Assembly: GCA_947178445.1 (NCBI GenBank)
Contig: CAMWYJ010000026.1
Location: 1-38,393, forward strand
Length of the DNA stretch: 38,393 nucleotides
Source of the DNA: an uncultured Clostridium sp.
GTDB lineage: Bacteria; Bacillota; Clostridia; Lachnospirales; Lachnospiraceae
Direction: 5' to 3'
Shown here one piece after another: positions 25,366 to 33,344 of this stretch. The position numbers and the translations under genes were made by a program. Position 1 is the first letter of the stretch, and each line of letters opens with the position of its first letter. The notes below the pieces were generated by a model. It was not told the origin of the DNA. It saw nothing but the letters and a program-made list of their open reading frames with translations, and did not search any database.

Positions 25366-26277
25366 GTGAGTGAAATTATTACAGTAGAACATTTGAAAAA
25401 ATATTACAGAGAAGTAAAGGCGGTAGACGACATCAGCTTTGCTGTGGAAAAGGGTGAGCTGTTCGGATTTTTAGGGGTAAATGGTGCCGGAAAATCTACC
25501 ACCATTAATATGCTCTGTACACTTTTAAAGCCTACGGAAGGAAAGGCATTGATAAACGGTATGGAGCTTGGAAAAGAAGATGAGGAGATAAAAACACATA
25601 TCGGTATTGTCTATCAGAATAACTGTCTGGATAATCTGTTGACCGTGCAGGAAAATTTGCTGCTTCGGGGTGGATTATATGAGAAGGATAAAGAGAAGCT
25701 GCGGCATAACCTTACCCGGGTGACAGAAATTCTGAATCTGGCTGATGTATTGAAGCGTCCCTTTGGGAAGCTGTCGGGAGGACAGAAGAGAAGATGCGAG
25801 ATTGCCAGGGCATTGATGCATACACCGGATATTCTGTTTTTGGATGAACCCACCACAGGGCTTGACCCGGCAACGAGAAAAAATGTGTGGGAGACGGTGT
25901 ATACGTTACAAAAAGAAATGGGTATGACCGTGTTTTTAACCACGCATTACATGGAGGAGGCAGCTGTTGCGGATCATATCGGTATCATGGACCATGGACA
26001 TTTGGTGGAGTATGGCACTCCGTTTTCGTTAAAAGAGACCTATGCAAAGGATAAGCTTTATCTGATTCCGAAAGCAGAGCAGCGGGAGAATATTGTGATG
26101 GAGCTTAGAAAAAATAATCTGGCGTATTCTGTTTTAGAGGAACGGATCTTCGTAAAGCTTGGCAGTACCCTTTCCGCTATGCCTTTACTGACAAAGGTGG
26201 AGGACAGGATACAGGGCTTTGAAGTGATTCAGGGAACCATGGATGATGTATTTTTAAGTGTCACAGAACAGAAATAG
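25366..26277 (+). CDS. ABC transporter ATP-binding protein (DrrA/CcmA-like)
   Basis: The 303-residue ATPase has Walker A GVNGAGKST (37-45), Q loop VYQNNCLDN, signature LSGGQKRR (136-143), Walker B ILFLDEPTTGLDP (D160, E161) and H loop TTHYMEEA (H194). The remaining C-terminal extension is typical of drug- or lipid-export ATPases. The start is the GTG at 25366, with GGAGAT 7 bases before it. The frame is open back to 25255, but that is the leader. It pairs with the ABC-2 permease downstream across a 122-bp hairpin-filled gap. The LytTR/DUF3021 genes beyond the permease commonly accompany and control such exporters. Confidence 0.95.
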   Translation: MSEIITVEHLKKYYREVKAVDDISFAVEKGELFGFLGVNGAGKSTTINMLCTLLKPTEGKALINGMELGKEDEEIKTHIGIVYQNNCLDNLLTVQENLLLRGGLYEKDKEKLRHNLTRVTEILNLADVLKRPFGKLSGGQKRRCEIARALMHTPDILFLDEPTTGLDPATRKNVWETVYTLQKEMGMTVFLTTHYMEEAAVADHIGIMDHGHLVEYGTPFSLKETYAKDKLYLIPKAEQRENIVMELRKNNLAYSVLEERIFVKLGSTLSAMPLLTKVEDRIQGFEVIQGTMDDVFLSVTEQK

Positions 26278-26372
26278 TATCTGTCCGAAAGGTGCACAGA
26301 TTCATTTGTGGACGTAAGGTTTTGACGGACACAAATGAATCTAGAGGGTTTGTGTACCGATAGGACAGATAC
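26277..26372 (+). repeat. Long imperfect hairpin between ABC ATPase and permease genes
   Basis: Three paired blocks share one centre: GTATCTGTCC/GGACAGATAC (26277-26286 and 26363-26372, 10 bp perfect), GGTGCACA/TGTGTACC (26291-26298 and 26351-26358, one wobble), and GATTCATTTGTG/CACAAATGAATC (26299-26310 and 26330-26341, 12 bp perfect). The loop is 19 nt. There is no T run, so it is not a terminator. It would form a very stable RNA stem between two co-transcribed genes, or it is a small palindromic mobile repeat. Confidence 0.88.
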
Positions 26373-26399
26373 GGAACTGGAATAGGAGGAAGACAAATA

Positions 26400-27314
26400 A
26401 TGAATCAATATATTAATCTGACAAAAAGGAATTGTATGGTATTTTTAAGGGACAGGGGAGCAGTCTTTTTTTCCATGCTTACCATGTTGATTGTACTAAT
26501 GCTGATGGGTATTTTTCTTGGCAATATGAATGAGGAGAATATCGTCAATCTTTTAAAGGAATACGGAGGGGTAAGGGATGCACTGGCAGATGAAGAAAAT
26601 GCAAAGCATCTGGTGCAGTACTGGACACTGGCCGGTATTCTGGTAGTAAATGCAGTTACGGTTACTTTAACGGTGACAGGGAATATGGTGACGGATTTAC
26701 ATGAGGGCAAGCTTGCCAGTCTGTATTCCGCCCCGGTCAGCCGCAGTGTCATTGCACTTGCCTATATTACCTCTTCAGTTTTCATCGGGACGTTGATGTG
26801 TGTGCTGACACTTGGGATTGCTCTTTGCTATATCGTGGGAACCGGAGGAGAAATGTTAGACTATGAAATGCTTGGAAAGATTTTGTTACTGATTATATTA
26901 AATGTCTGCATTTTTGCGGTTATTATGTACTTGGCGGCATTGTTTGTGAAAAGCAGCAGTGCATGGAATGGTATTGGAACAGTGGTAGGAACACTTGTGG
27001 GTTTTGTAGGAGCAATTTATCTTCCGATGGGCAATCTGCCGGAAGGGGTAGCTGCCGTATTAAAATATATACCGATTTTACATGGAACAACACTGATGCG
27101 GAGTGCCTGCTGTAAAGCGGCGCTTAGCCGTACCTTTACCGATGTACCAGCAGAGCTGATTGCTGAGTACAAGGAATACATGGGAATTCAGATAAAAATG
27201 GGCGAAGAGTTTGTATCGGAGACATTTCAGGCGTTATTTCTTGCCGGTTGTGGTATAATAGCATTTATAGCAATTATAGTCATACAGAGGAAAAGAAATA
27301 TCAGTGACCGGTAG
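26400..27314 (+). CDS. ABC-2 type transporter permease
   Basis: This 304-residue integral membrane protein has about six predicted helices: near 23-42 (FFSMLTMLIVLMLMGIFLG), 75-95 (AGILVVNAVTVTLTVTG), 115-170, 175-190 (ILLLIILNVCIFAVIMYLAA), 203-220 and 280-297 (FLAGCGIIAFIAIIVI). The first extracellular loop is acidic. The layout matches ABC-2 permeases that pair with DrrA-like ATPases. AGGAGG lies 9 bases before the ATG. It follows the ATPase gene, separated by the long hairpin, and precedes a MITE-like element. The exported substrate is unknown. Confidence 0.93.
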   Translation: MNQYINLTKRNCMVFLRDRGAVFFSMLTMLIVLMLMGIFLGNMNEENIVNLLKEYGGVRDALADEENAKHLVQYWTLAGILVVNAVTVTLTVTGNMVTDLHEGKLASLYSAPVSRSVIALAYITSSVFIGTLMCVLTLGIALCYIVGTGGEMLDYEMLGKILLLIILNVCIFAVIMYLAALFVKSSSAWNGIGTVVGTLVGFVGAIYLPMGNLPEGVAAVLKYIPILHGTTLMRSACCKAALSRTFTDVPAELIAEYKEYMGIQIKMGEEFVSETFQALFLAGCGIIAFIAIIVIQRKRNISDR

Positions 27315-27325
27315 GATTAATGAGT

Positions 27326-27521
27326 AATTGCGAAACTTTGTTTTCCAAGATGTCCGTTGTACAATATAGACAAATCAACGCAGGCACGCTTGCGCTACTT
27401 GTCGCTCGCAGCGGTACTAAGCTCGAAAGAACCTCGCTAAGTACCGGCGGCTCCAAAGTACCAGCTTATGATATTGTCTATATTGCACAACTGGTGTTTG
27501 GATAATAGGAGTTTCGCAATT
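27326..27521 (+). mobile_element. MITE-like element, copy 1
   Basis: The ends AATTGCGAAACT (27326-27337) and AGTTTCGCAATT (27510-27521) are perfect 12-bp inverted repeats. Inside, TTGTACAATATAGACAA (27357-27373) pairs with TTGTCTATATTGCACAA (27474-27490) with one mismatch. The core carries GCTCGAAAGAACCTCGCTAA. The 61-codon open frame across it is a by-product of the repeat and has no coding signature. It is a non-autonomous element about 196 bp long. It lies between the permease and LytTR genes. A clear target-site duplication is not visible. Confidence 0.88.
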
Positions 27522-27583
27522 TATATGGCAGGGGATAGATTTGAAAGAGCGGAAAAACGCAGAATTGGAGCTAGGATTGAGGT

Positions 27584-28021
27584 ATGAAGGTTACGATTAT
27601 AGATATTGGTCCGGGAGATGAAGAGGAAATTATCATTAAATGCAGCCACTTAAATGATGATATGGTGAAATTGATTAACCGGTTTAAACAGGAGAATAAT
27701 AAGCTGACGGTGTATCGGGAGGGTGATATTTTCTTTGTGGAGCCGGAAGAAATCTTTTATTTTGAGTCGGTGGATCAGAAGGTATTTGCCTATTGCGAGG
27801 AGGCTGTATATGAGGTGAAAAGCAAGCTCTATGAGCTGATGGAGGAGCTTCCGGAGAGAGATTTTATCCGGTCTTCCAAGTCCTCAATTTTGAATCTGAA
27901 TAAGATAAAAAGTCTCTCGCCGGCATTTGGCGGACGATATGAGGCATTGCTGAAAAATGGTGAAAAGGTAATTATTTCCAGACAGTATGCAGGTCTCTTA
28001 AAAGAGAAGCTGGGAGTATAG
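27584..28021 (+). CDS. LytTR family DNA-binding regulator (stand-alone)
   Basis: The 145-residue protein has an N-terminal stretch of about 45 residues and a LytTR DNA-binding domain (about 45-145): DIFFVEPEEIFYFESVDQKV, FIRSSKSSILNLNKIKSLSP, GRYEALLKNGEKVIISRQYA. It lacks a receiver domain, as in the LytTR-DUF3021 two-gene modules that often control neighbouring ABC exporters. AGGA lies 7 bases before the ATG. The DUF3021 membrane partner follows by 23 bp. The MITE copy 1 between the permease and this gene may partly separate it from the ABC transcript. Confidence 0.92.
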   Translation: MKVTIIDIGPGDEEEIIIKCSHLNDDMVKLINRFKQENNKLTVYREGDIFFVEPEEIFYFESVDQKVFAYCEEAVYEVKSKLYELMEELPERDFIRSSKSSILNLNKIKSLSPAFGGRYEALLKNGEKVIISRQYAGLLKEKLGV

Positions 28022-28044
28022 AACGGTAGAAAGAAGGGGCAGTG

Positions 28045-28476
28045 ATGTTAAAAAAATTAGAATACATGATATCAATCTTCACGAAGATTACAACAGGTGT
28101 TGTGTTTGCCACGGCAGTTTTTATTCAGATTTTTTATGGAGGAGATGTGAGGATCGGTGTTGAAGTCCTGTGGCAGGATTTGATTGTGTCCGCAGTATGT
28201 ACTTTGCCTGCATTGGGCATTTCAGTTGAGGGAGAGAGAGAAGTGTCGAAAATTTCCATGCTGATACGGATACTTCTCTATTATTGCTTTGTCAATGTAG
28301 TGGTGCTCTCTTTAGGAGTTTATTTTTCTTGGTTTGCTTTAAGTGATTGGAAACAGGTTTTAGGGATGGAGGCTGCCATTGCCTTTGTCTTTGCTTTTGT
28401 CATGGTGGTTTCCTATCGGGCAGCATACCGGACCGCAGAAAGGATGAATCAGAAGCTGAAGGGGCGAAATAGATGA
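28045..28476 (+). CDS. DUF3021 family membrane protein
   Basis: This 143-residue protein has four predicted membrane helices (about 12-28, 42-60, 75-95 and 105-125) and a basic C-terminal tail (RTAERMNQKLKGRNR). This is the DUF3021 layout. Such proteins sit next to stand-alone LytTR regulators and are thought to modulate them, possibly as a membrane-bound inhibitor or sensor. The ATG at 28045 follows AGAAGGGG by about 7 bases. A GTG at 28042 is less likely. Confidence 0.87.
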   Translation: MLKKLEYMISIFTKITTGVVFATAVFIQIFYGGDVRIGVEVLWQDLIVSAVCTLPALGISVEGEREVSKISMLIRILLYYCFVNVVVLSLGVYFSWFALSDWKQVLGMEAAIAFVFAFVMVVSYRAAYRTAERMNQKLKGRNR

Positions 28477-28566
28477 TTTCCTTGAACATTTTAATAAATG
28501 TCATTGGTTTTCGGCAGAGTTTTTGTTAAAATGAATAGTGATAAATGAGAAGAAGGGAGCAAGATG

Positions 28567-29004
28567 ATGCTGAATATATATTATGGCGATATGCCGGAAG
28601 CAATATACGACACAGCGGTTTATTTTAAAAATGTTTATGATGAGGAGTGGATTACACAGCCTTTGTCTGTGCAGATGATAGCAGATGTTGATAAATCCAC
28701 TGTTTTAGATAATGCAGTTATAGATAGTCCGGTTTTAGGAAAAATTCCACCAATTAATCTGTCAGGTGGTGTGAAGACCTTAATTTTAATAAACAATGTA
28801 GAACAGAAGATTTTTAATGCTTCCACATGTGGGGATAACTGTGCGAAGTGGTTATTGAAAATGGGAGAAGAGAAGGAGATAACAATTAATTTGAGGCATC
28901 TGATGAATTTTGGAAATGAAGAATTTGAAATACGGATACTAAATACAAATCAGATTGTTCATAACATGGCTGAATTGATACCGGTGGCAGGGTTATATGT
29001 ATAG
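28567..29004 (+). CDS. DUF4869 family protein
   Basis: This 145-residue soluble protein begins MLNIYYGDMPEAIYDTAVYF and carries SPVLGKIPPINLSGGVKTLI and NASTCGDNCAKWLLKMGEEK, typical of DUF4869. No catalytic motif is evident. The gene is only 9 bp ahead of a P-loop ATPase gene, so they form a two-gene unit. GGGAG lies 7 bases before the ATG at 28567. The ATG at 28564 is too close to that site. A weak promoter may exist in the preceding 90 bp (GTTAAAAT at about 28524). Function is unknown. Confidence 0.85.
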   Translation: MLNIYYGDMPEAIYDTAVYFKNVYDEEWITQPLSVQMIADVDKSTVLDNAVIDSPVLGKIPPINLSGGVKTLILINNVEQKIFNASTCGDNCAKWLLKMGEEKEITINLRHLMNFGNEEFEIRILNTNQIVHNMAELIPVAGLYV

Positions 29005-29013
29005 AGGTGGTTT

Positions 29014-29985
29014 ATGAGAGGTAAATATCGAATCATTATTGAGAATCGGAAGATGAAGTATGATTTTGAGATAAAAAGAAATCTGACAATTATTAAAGGG
29101 GATAGTGCCACCGGAAAGACTACATTGGTGGATATGGTTGCCGAGTTTTACGAGAATGGACAAGACAGCGGAATTAATCTTCAATGTGATAAGCTATGTG
29201 CGGTTTTACAGGGGAAGGATTGGAAACTGCGGTTGGGTAACATTCATGATAGTATTGTATTTATTGATGAGGGAAATGCATTTGTATCCACGGAGGAGTT
29301 TGCCTCAGAAATCAAGAAAACAAGTAATTATTATGTAATTGTTACAAGAGAAGCGTTGCCGATGTTACCATATAGTGTTACGGAGATTTATGGTATCCGC
29401 AATTCAGGAAAGTATGGTGACCTTAAGCAGACTTATAATGAGATGTATCAAATATATGGTCATGTGAATCCAAATACAATAGTTTGTCCAGAGACCGTAA
29501 TTACAGAAGATTCAGGTGCCGGTTTTGCGTTTTTTGAACATATATGCGGTGAGAATGGTATTAATTGTGTATCTGCAGCAGGTAAATCCAATATATTTGC
29601 CAAGGTACAGAAGCATCAACAAGGAGAATCAGTACTGATTATTGCCGATGGTGCCGCTTTTGGTCCGGAGATGGAGAAAATAGTATCCTTATTTTATATT
29701 CAGAAAAATTTGTACTTATATTTACCAGAGTCTTTTGAGTGGCTGATTCTAAAATCTGGTGTGGTCAAAGATAAAAATATTGAAGAAATTTTATTAGAGA
29801 CATACGATTTTGTGGAAAGTAGCAGATATATAAGCTGGGAACAATATTTTAATGCGTTGTTAGTGGAAAAAACAAAGGATACCTATCTGGCATATGCAAA
29901 GAATACTTTAAATAAGTCATATCTGGAAGAAAAGATAAAATGTGAAATTCTTGAACAAATGGAGAGGATTTCCTTCAAAAAATAA
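29014..29985 (+). CDS. P-loop ATPase with possible TOPRIM-like second half
   Basis: The 323-residue protein has an N-terminal P-loop NTPase: Walker A GDSATGKTT (29-37) and Walker B SIVFIDEGNAF (D85, E86). No ABC signature is present. The second half has VITEDSGAGFAFFEHI (E165), then SAAGKSNIFAKV and SVLIIADGAAFGPEM (D212). This glutamate-then-aspartate pattern resembles a TOPRIM metal site but is not diagnostic. Similar proteins are often mislabelled translation initiation factor 2. It is co-transcribed with the DUF4869 gene 9 bp upstream, and a strong terminator follows. The two together form a self-contained cassette of unknown role. Confidence 0.72.
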   Translation: MRGKYRIIIENRKMKYDFEIKRNLTIIKGDSATGKTTLVDMVAEFYENGQDSGINLQCDKLCAVLQGKDWKLRLGNIHDSIVFIDEGNAFVSTEEFASEIKKTSNYYVIVTREALPMLPYSVTEIYGIRNSGKYGDLKQTYNEMYQIYGHVNPNTIVCPETVITEDSGAGFAFFEHICGENGINCVSAAGKSNIFAKVQKHQQGESVLIIADGAAFGPEMEKIVSLFYIQKNLYLYLPESFEWLILKSGVVKDKNIEEILLETYDFVESSRYISWEQYFNALLVEKTKDTYLAYAKNTLNKSYLEEKIKCEILEQMERISFKK

Positions 29986-29997
29986 TTAAAAAATTAG

Positions 29998-30042
29998 CAC
30001 CAAAGGATCAGTCAATTCACCAGTTCCTTTGGTGTTGTTTTA
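29998..30042 (+). terminator. Terminator of the DUF4869-ATPase cassette
   Basis: CACCAAAGGA (29998-30007) and TCCTTTGGTG (30025-30034) form a perfect 10-bp stem, followed by TTGTTTTA. Confidence 0.92.
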
Positions 30043-30127
30043 TGTAGATGTCTAGAAATAAAGAGTTTTATAATTACTTATGTATAAAATGTAAAGGGGA
30101 AAAATATAAAAAGTTAAAAAAATCTCC

Positions 30128-30158
30128 TTGACTCTCACGGAACGTCATAGACTATGAT
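30128..30158 (+). promoter_or_regulatory. MerR-type promoter with 19-bp spacer
   Basis: TTGACT (30128-30133) and TATGAT (30153-30158) are 19 bp apart, 2 bp longer than optimal. This is the hallmark of promoters that MerR-family proteins activate by twisting DNA. The spacer has a short dyad (ACG-GAA-CGT, 30137-30145). The MerR/TipAS gene begins 48 bp downstream, so autoregulation is likely. Confidence 0.82.
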
Positions 30159-30206
30159 GGATTTATCAGGCAGGTAATCAATTGGTTACAAAAACGGAGG
30201 TACATG

Positions 30207-31055
30207 ATGAAAACGGTAAAAGAAGTATCAGACCTGACGGGAATCAGCGTGCGCACACTTCACTATTATGATGAGATTGGTCTTTTAAAGCCGACAAAAT
30301 GTAGTGAGGCGGGATACCGGCTTTATGACGATAAGGCATTAGAGCTGTTACAACAGATATTGTTTTTCAGAGAATTTGATATGCCTCTTAAGGAAATCAA
30401 ATCCATCATGGATAATCCAAAGCTTGATAAGAATCAGATTTTAAGGAGTCAGAAGAAAATGCTGGAATTGAAAAAGGAGCATTTACAGCGTCTGATTTCC
30501 AGTATTGATGACATTTTGAAAGGAGAGAATAGGATGGATTTTGCAGTATTTAATCAGTCAGAGATTGAGGAAATGTGTCAGGCAATGCTTGCGAATATGC
30601 CGAAGGAACAGAAACAGATTATTGCCGGGCAGTACGGAAGTGTGGAAGAATTTGAGAAGCATTTTATGGAGCAGGCAGCGGGAGAGCGGGCACAGAAAAA
30701 TTTCCAGAAAATGGTTGAGTGGTATGGAGACAAAGAAAGTGTAATGCAGGCGGCTAAAAATTCCGGAAATCCGGAGCTTTTACAAGCTTACCAGAATCGC
30801 ATTGACGCAATTATGAAAAAGCTGGCAGGGAAACGTGGAACGGATGTGACTGCCTTTGAAGTGAAGGAAATCATAGGGGAATATGATTTTGTGTCAAAGC
30901 AGTTTTATCAGGTAAAAGATGCGAAAGCATTGGTTTTGGAGCTGGCGGCGGCTTATGAGAAGTCCGATAAGATGCGAAAGGTATTGGATGAACAATATGG
31001 AGCTGGCATGACAGACTTTTTTGTCTGTGCCCTTCGGGAATTTTATAAGGATTGA
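30207..31055 (+). CDS. MerR family regulator with TipAS effector domain
   Basis: The 282-residue regulator has an N-terminal MerR winged helix (1-70; VKEVSDLTGISVRTLHYYDE, GLLKPTKCSEAGYRLYDDKA), a dimerising coiled coil (about 75-110) and a C-terminal TipAS-type antibiotic-binding domain (about 115-280; EEFEKHFMEQAAGERAQKNF). TipA-like proteins bind thiopeptides or other amphipathic drugs and activate their own promoter. GGAGG (30196-30200) is 6 bases before the ATG at 30207. The ATG at 30204 is too close. No obvious co-regulated resistance gene follows; the next genes are on the minus strand. Confidence 0.94.
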   Translation: MKTVKEVSDLTGISVRTLHYYDEIGLLKPTKCSEAGYRLYDDKALELLQQILFFREFDMPLKEIKSIMDNPKLDKNQILRSQKKMLELKKEHLQRLISSIDDILKGENRMDFAVFNQSEIEEMCQAMLANMPKEQKQIIAGQYGSVEEFEKHFMEQAAGERAQKNFQKMVEWYGDKESVMQAAKNSGNPELLQAYQNRIDAIMKKLAGKRGTDVTAFEVKEIIGEYDFVSKQFYQVKDAKALVLELAAAYEKSDKMRKVLDEQYGAGMTDFFVCALREFYKD

Positions 31056-31070
31056 TAACAGGTAAACGGG

Positions 31071-31100
31071 AGCAGGCTTTGGAGACAGAGCCTGCTTTTT
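31071..31100 (+). terminator. Terminator of the MerR gene
   Basis: AGCAGGCT (31071-31078) and AGCCTGCT (31089-31096) form a perfect 8-bp stem, followed by TTTTT. Confidence 0.92.
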
Positions 31101-31153
31101 ATCGTTGTTTAAAATGGAGGAGAATGTCATTCAATGAGATTATAAAAGTATAA

Positions 31154-32452
31154 TTATGAATTGTTAAGCGGAAAAATAATCGTTACACTGTATAAAGAAT
31201 TTTCATAATTCATAAGCATAATACCACTGCACTCTTCTACAGAATCCTTGACATTTTTGAGACCATAGCCATGGATAAAGTCAATCTCCTCGATATTATC
31301 CGGCTGCTTTTCACTGGGTGGGATAATATAAGTATTTGTGATATAAATGGTAAAGGTGTTTTCTATGGTCTGAATCATAACATTTATCCTGCCCTCAAAT
31401 TGCTGTAAGCATGCATTCAGGGCATTGTCCAGCAAATTTCCCAAAATAATTGTCAGGTGATAGTCGTCAATAGGAATTTTATTGCAGTCAAGCTTCAGAC
31501 TGGTAGTGAGTTCAATGCCATGTCTGGTCGTCTGGAGGATAAAGTTGCTGATGAATGCATCAATAACCAGATTACCGGTGTTGACTGTACAGTAGCGTGA
31601 TTCCAAATCCGCAATTGTTTCTTTGGAGTAGGGGATAATGCGTTCATAATTTTTTTCATTTACGCATTGCTCAATATAAAATAAATGCTTTTTTGCATCA
31701 TGCATAAAGCTGCGGATGTTCCGATAGGCTTCTCCTAACTGCATATATTTTTGCCTTTGGTAAGTAATCTGTTTTTCGAGATGTGTTGCTTTCTGTTCCA
31801 GAGCTTTCGCCTTTAAAACATTTTCCAGTAACACATAGTTTACAATATTGATAATTAGCAGGAATATGACCAGCGTCATATACATATCCGGAGCAGTCTT
31901 ATTTAATTCAAAACATGATGGTGATAAGGCAAGGTAAAGAGACAATGCAGGGATGAGCAGTAGCAGCATGGTATAGGTAAAAGACCCGATACCTGATTTT
32001 CTTTTCCAAAAAACATGCAGCAACATAATAAAAAAGAATTGCAGCAGATTACATATGAGAGAAATAATCATATAAGAGCCTTTAGACGGGGTATCAAGGT
32101 TTATGGATGTACTTGCGTAAATAATATAGTAGCTGATGTATTCACAAATAATGCTAAGGAGCGTATAGCAGATAGCGATTAAAGTGCGGTGTACAAACGG
32201 AACGGTGTACATGAATGATAGTATAAAATAAATGGTAGTATTTAATCCGACACGAAAATAAGTAGCTACAAGAGATGTATCTCCAATAGAAAAAGAGGCT
32301 GCAAAAGCAGATATAAGCTCTGCCAGTACAAAACCTGCTACAAAAAGCGGAATTGGAATATCTGACCTGCGTTTTACAAGCAGAGTCTGATAATACAGAT
32401 ATAATAATATGCCATCAAATATGAATAATGCGTTATATAAAAATGTCAGCAT
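31154..32452 (-). CDS. AgrC-like GHKL sensor histidine kinase
   Basis: This 432-residue protein has six or so membrane helices in the first 205 residues, then a coiled linker, a histidine site H251 (SFMHDAKKHLFYIEQ) and a GHKL ATPase (about 330-430; ILGNLLDNALNACLQ, GYGLKNVKDSVEE). This is the AgrC/ComD (HPK10) architecture used to sense peptides. AAAGGA lies about 9 bases before the ATG. It follows the LytTR response regulator by 15 bp, so the two form an operon. No agrB or signal-peptide gene was found nearby, so the ligand is unknown. Confidence 0.93.
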   Translation of the reverse strand: MLTFLYNALFIFDGILLYLYYQTLLVKRRSDIPIPLFVAGFVLAELISAFAASFSIGDTSLVATYFRVGLNTTIYFILSFMYTVPFVHRTLIAICYTLLSIICEYISYYIIYASTSINLDTPSKGSYMIISLICNLLQFFFIMLLHVFWKRKSGIGSFTYTMLLLLIPALSLYLALSPSCFELNKTAPDMYMTLVIFLLIINIVNYVLLENVLKAKALEQKATHLEKQITYQRQKYMQLGEAYRNIRSFMHDAKKHLFYIEQCVNEKNYERIIPYSKETIADLESRYCTVNTGNLVIDAFISNFILQTTRHGIELTTSLKLDCNKIPIDDYHLTIILGNLLDNALNACLQQFEGRINVMIQTIENTFTIYITNTYIIPPSEKQPDNIEEIDFIHGYGLKNVKDSVEECSGIMLMNYENSLYSVTIIFPLNNS

Positions 32453-32467
32453 ATTTGGGTTCCTTTC

Positions 32468-33199
32468 TCAATTCATTACATGTATAATCCGATTGGCATA
32501 TGCCTGTTTCACAAGCTTTGCCCGTCTCCGGCTGATGGGGATTTCTATGCCATTGGTCAGAAGAAGGCGTGTTTGATTGAAGGAGCGGATATGCCGTACA
32601 TTGACCAGATATCCCCGGCAGGGGGAGATAAATCCGTAGTCTGCCAGGGTATCTTCCCATTTTTGTATCGTTCCCTGTGCAATGAGGGCTGTGTCTGAAA
32701 AAACATATTTTAAAATCGGTCTTTTATCCTTGACAGCCTGCATATACAAAATATCGTTTATGTGAACCAGATGTTCCTCACCATCTTCGTCAATTAATAT
32801 TTTGGTAGTGTGGGAGTGTTGATAACGGTTGATGATATCTGAAATCAATTTTTCCAGCATCGGAAAGTCTATTGGCTTTGTCAAAAACTGAAAGGGCTGC
32901 ACCTCAAAACTATCTTTCATGTATTGCGGATAAGAGGTGATAAAAACAATAAAGACATTTTCATCTCCTTGGTTTCGCAGGTGGCGGGCGATGTCCATGC
33001 CGCTTTGTGCAGGCATTTCAATATCCAAAAGAATAATGTGATAAGGATTGCTTCTGTGGCTTTGTAAGAGTTTTGCTCCGCTGGAAAAGCTTTCTGTCTC
33101 AAAGTCAATATCATAGGCAATTTGGTAAGTCTCTATATGCTTTTGCAGGATTTTTATATCATTTATTGTGTCATCGCAGATGCCAATTCGTAAAGTCAT
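32468..33199 (-). CDS. AgrA-like LytTR response regulator
   Basis: This 243-residue protein has a receiver domain (1-125; ICDD, phospho-acceptor D59 in IILLDIEMP, K in LTKPID) and a C-terminal LytTR DNA-binding domain (about 140-240; HINDILYMQAVKDKRPILKY, ISPCRGYLVNVRHIRSFNQT, GIEIPISRRRAKLVKQAY). The ATG at 33199 has GGAG 7 bases upstream and gives a normal receiver start. The frame is open back to 33274, but that part is the leader. It is the first gene of the minus-strand pair with the AgrC-like kinase. A cluster of GGTCA repeats about 150-230 bp upstream is a likely operator. Confidence 0.94.
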   Translation of the reverse strand: MTLRIGICDDTINDIKILQKHIETYQIAYDIDFETESFSSGAKLLQSHRSNPYHIILLDIEMPAQSGMDIARHLRNQGDENVFIVFITSYPQYMKDSFEVQPFQFLTKPIDFPMLEKLISDIINRYQHSHTTKILIDEDGEEHLVHINDILYMQAVKDKRPILKYVFSDTALIAQGTIQKWEDTLADYGFISPCRGYLVNVRHIRSFNQTRLLLTNGIEIPISRRRAKLVKQAYANRIIHVMN

Positions 33200-33266
33200 A
33201 ATAATCTCCTGTTTTCTTATCATTATAACATATGTCACTAATTTTCGAAGAAAATCGATGACCTGC

Positions 33267-33291
33267 TTGCGCATCAGCGCAATTCATTATA
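33267..33291 (-). promoter_or_regulatory. Minus-strand -10 box and 5' hairpin of the AgrA-like operon
   Basis: On the minus strand TATAAT (33291 to 33286) has no good -35 at 17 bp (TATTCT), as expected for an activator-dependent promoter. Immediately downstream, TTGCGC/GCGCAA (33267-33272 and 33277-33282) forms a perfect 6-bp hairpin at the likely transcript 5' end, about 70 nt before the start codon. Confidence 0.6.
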
Positions 33292-33344
33292 ACACACATG
33301 TTTATACTAGAATAGCATGAATGATGAAATACAGGCAAAGAATG

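Noticed and set aside
26277-26372. Rho-independent terminator between the ABC genes
   Set aside because: There is no T run on either strand after the stem, and the permease follows with its own strong ribosome binding site in the same operon.
27320-27505. 61-codon open frame inside MITE copy 1
   Set aside because: It is the translation of the inverted-repeat element itself; the same sequence in copies 2 and 3 does not keep the frame.
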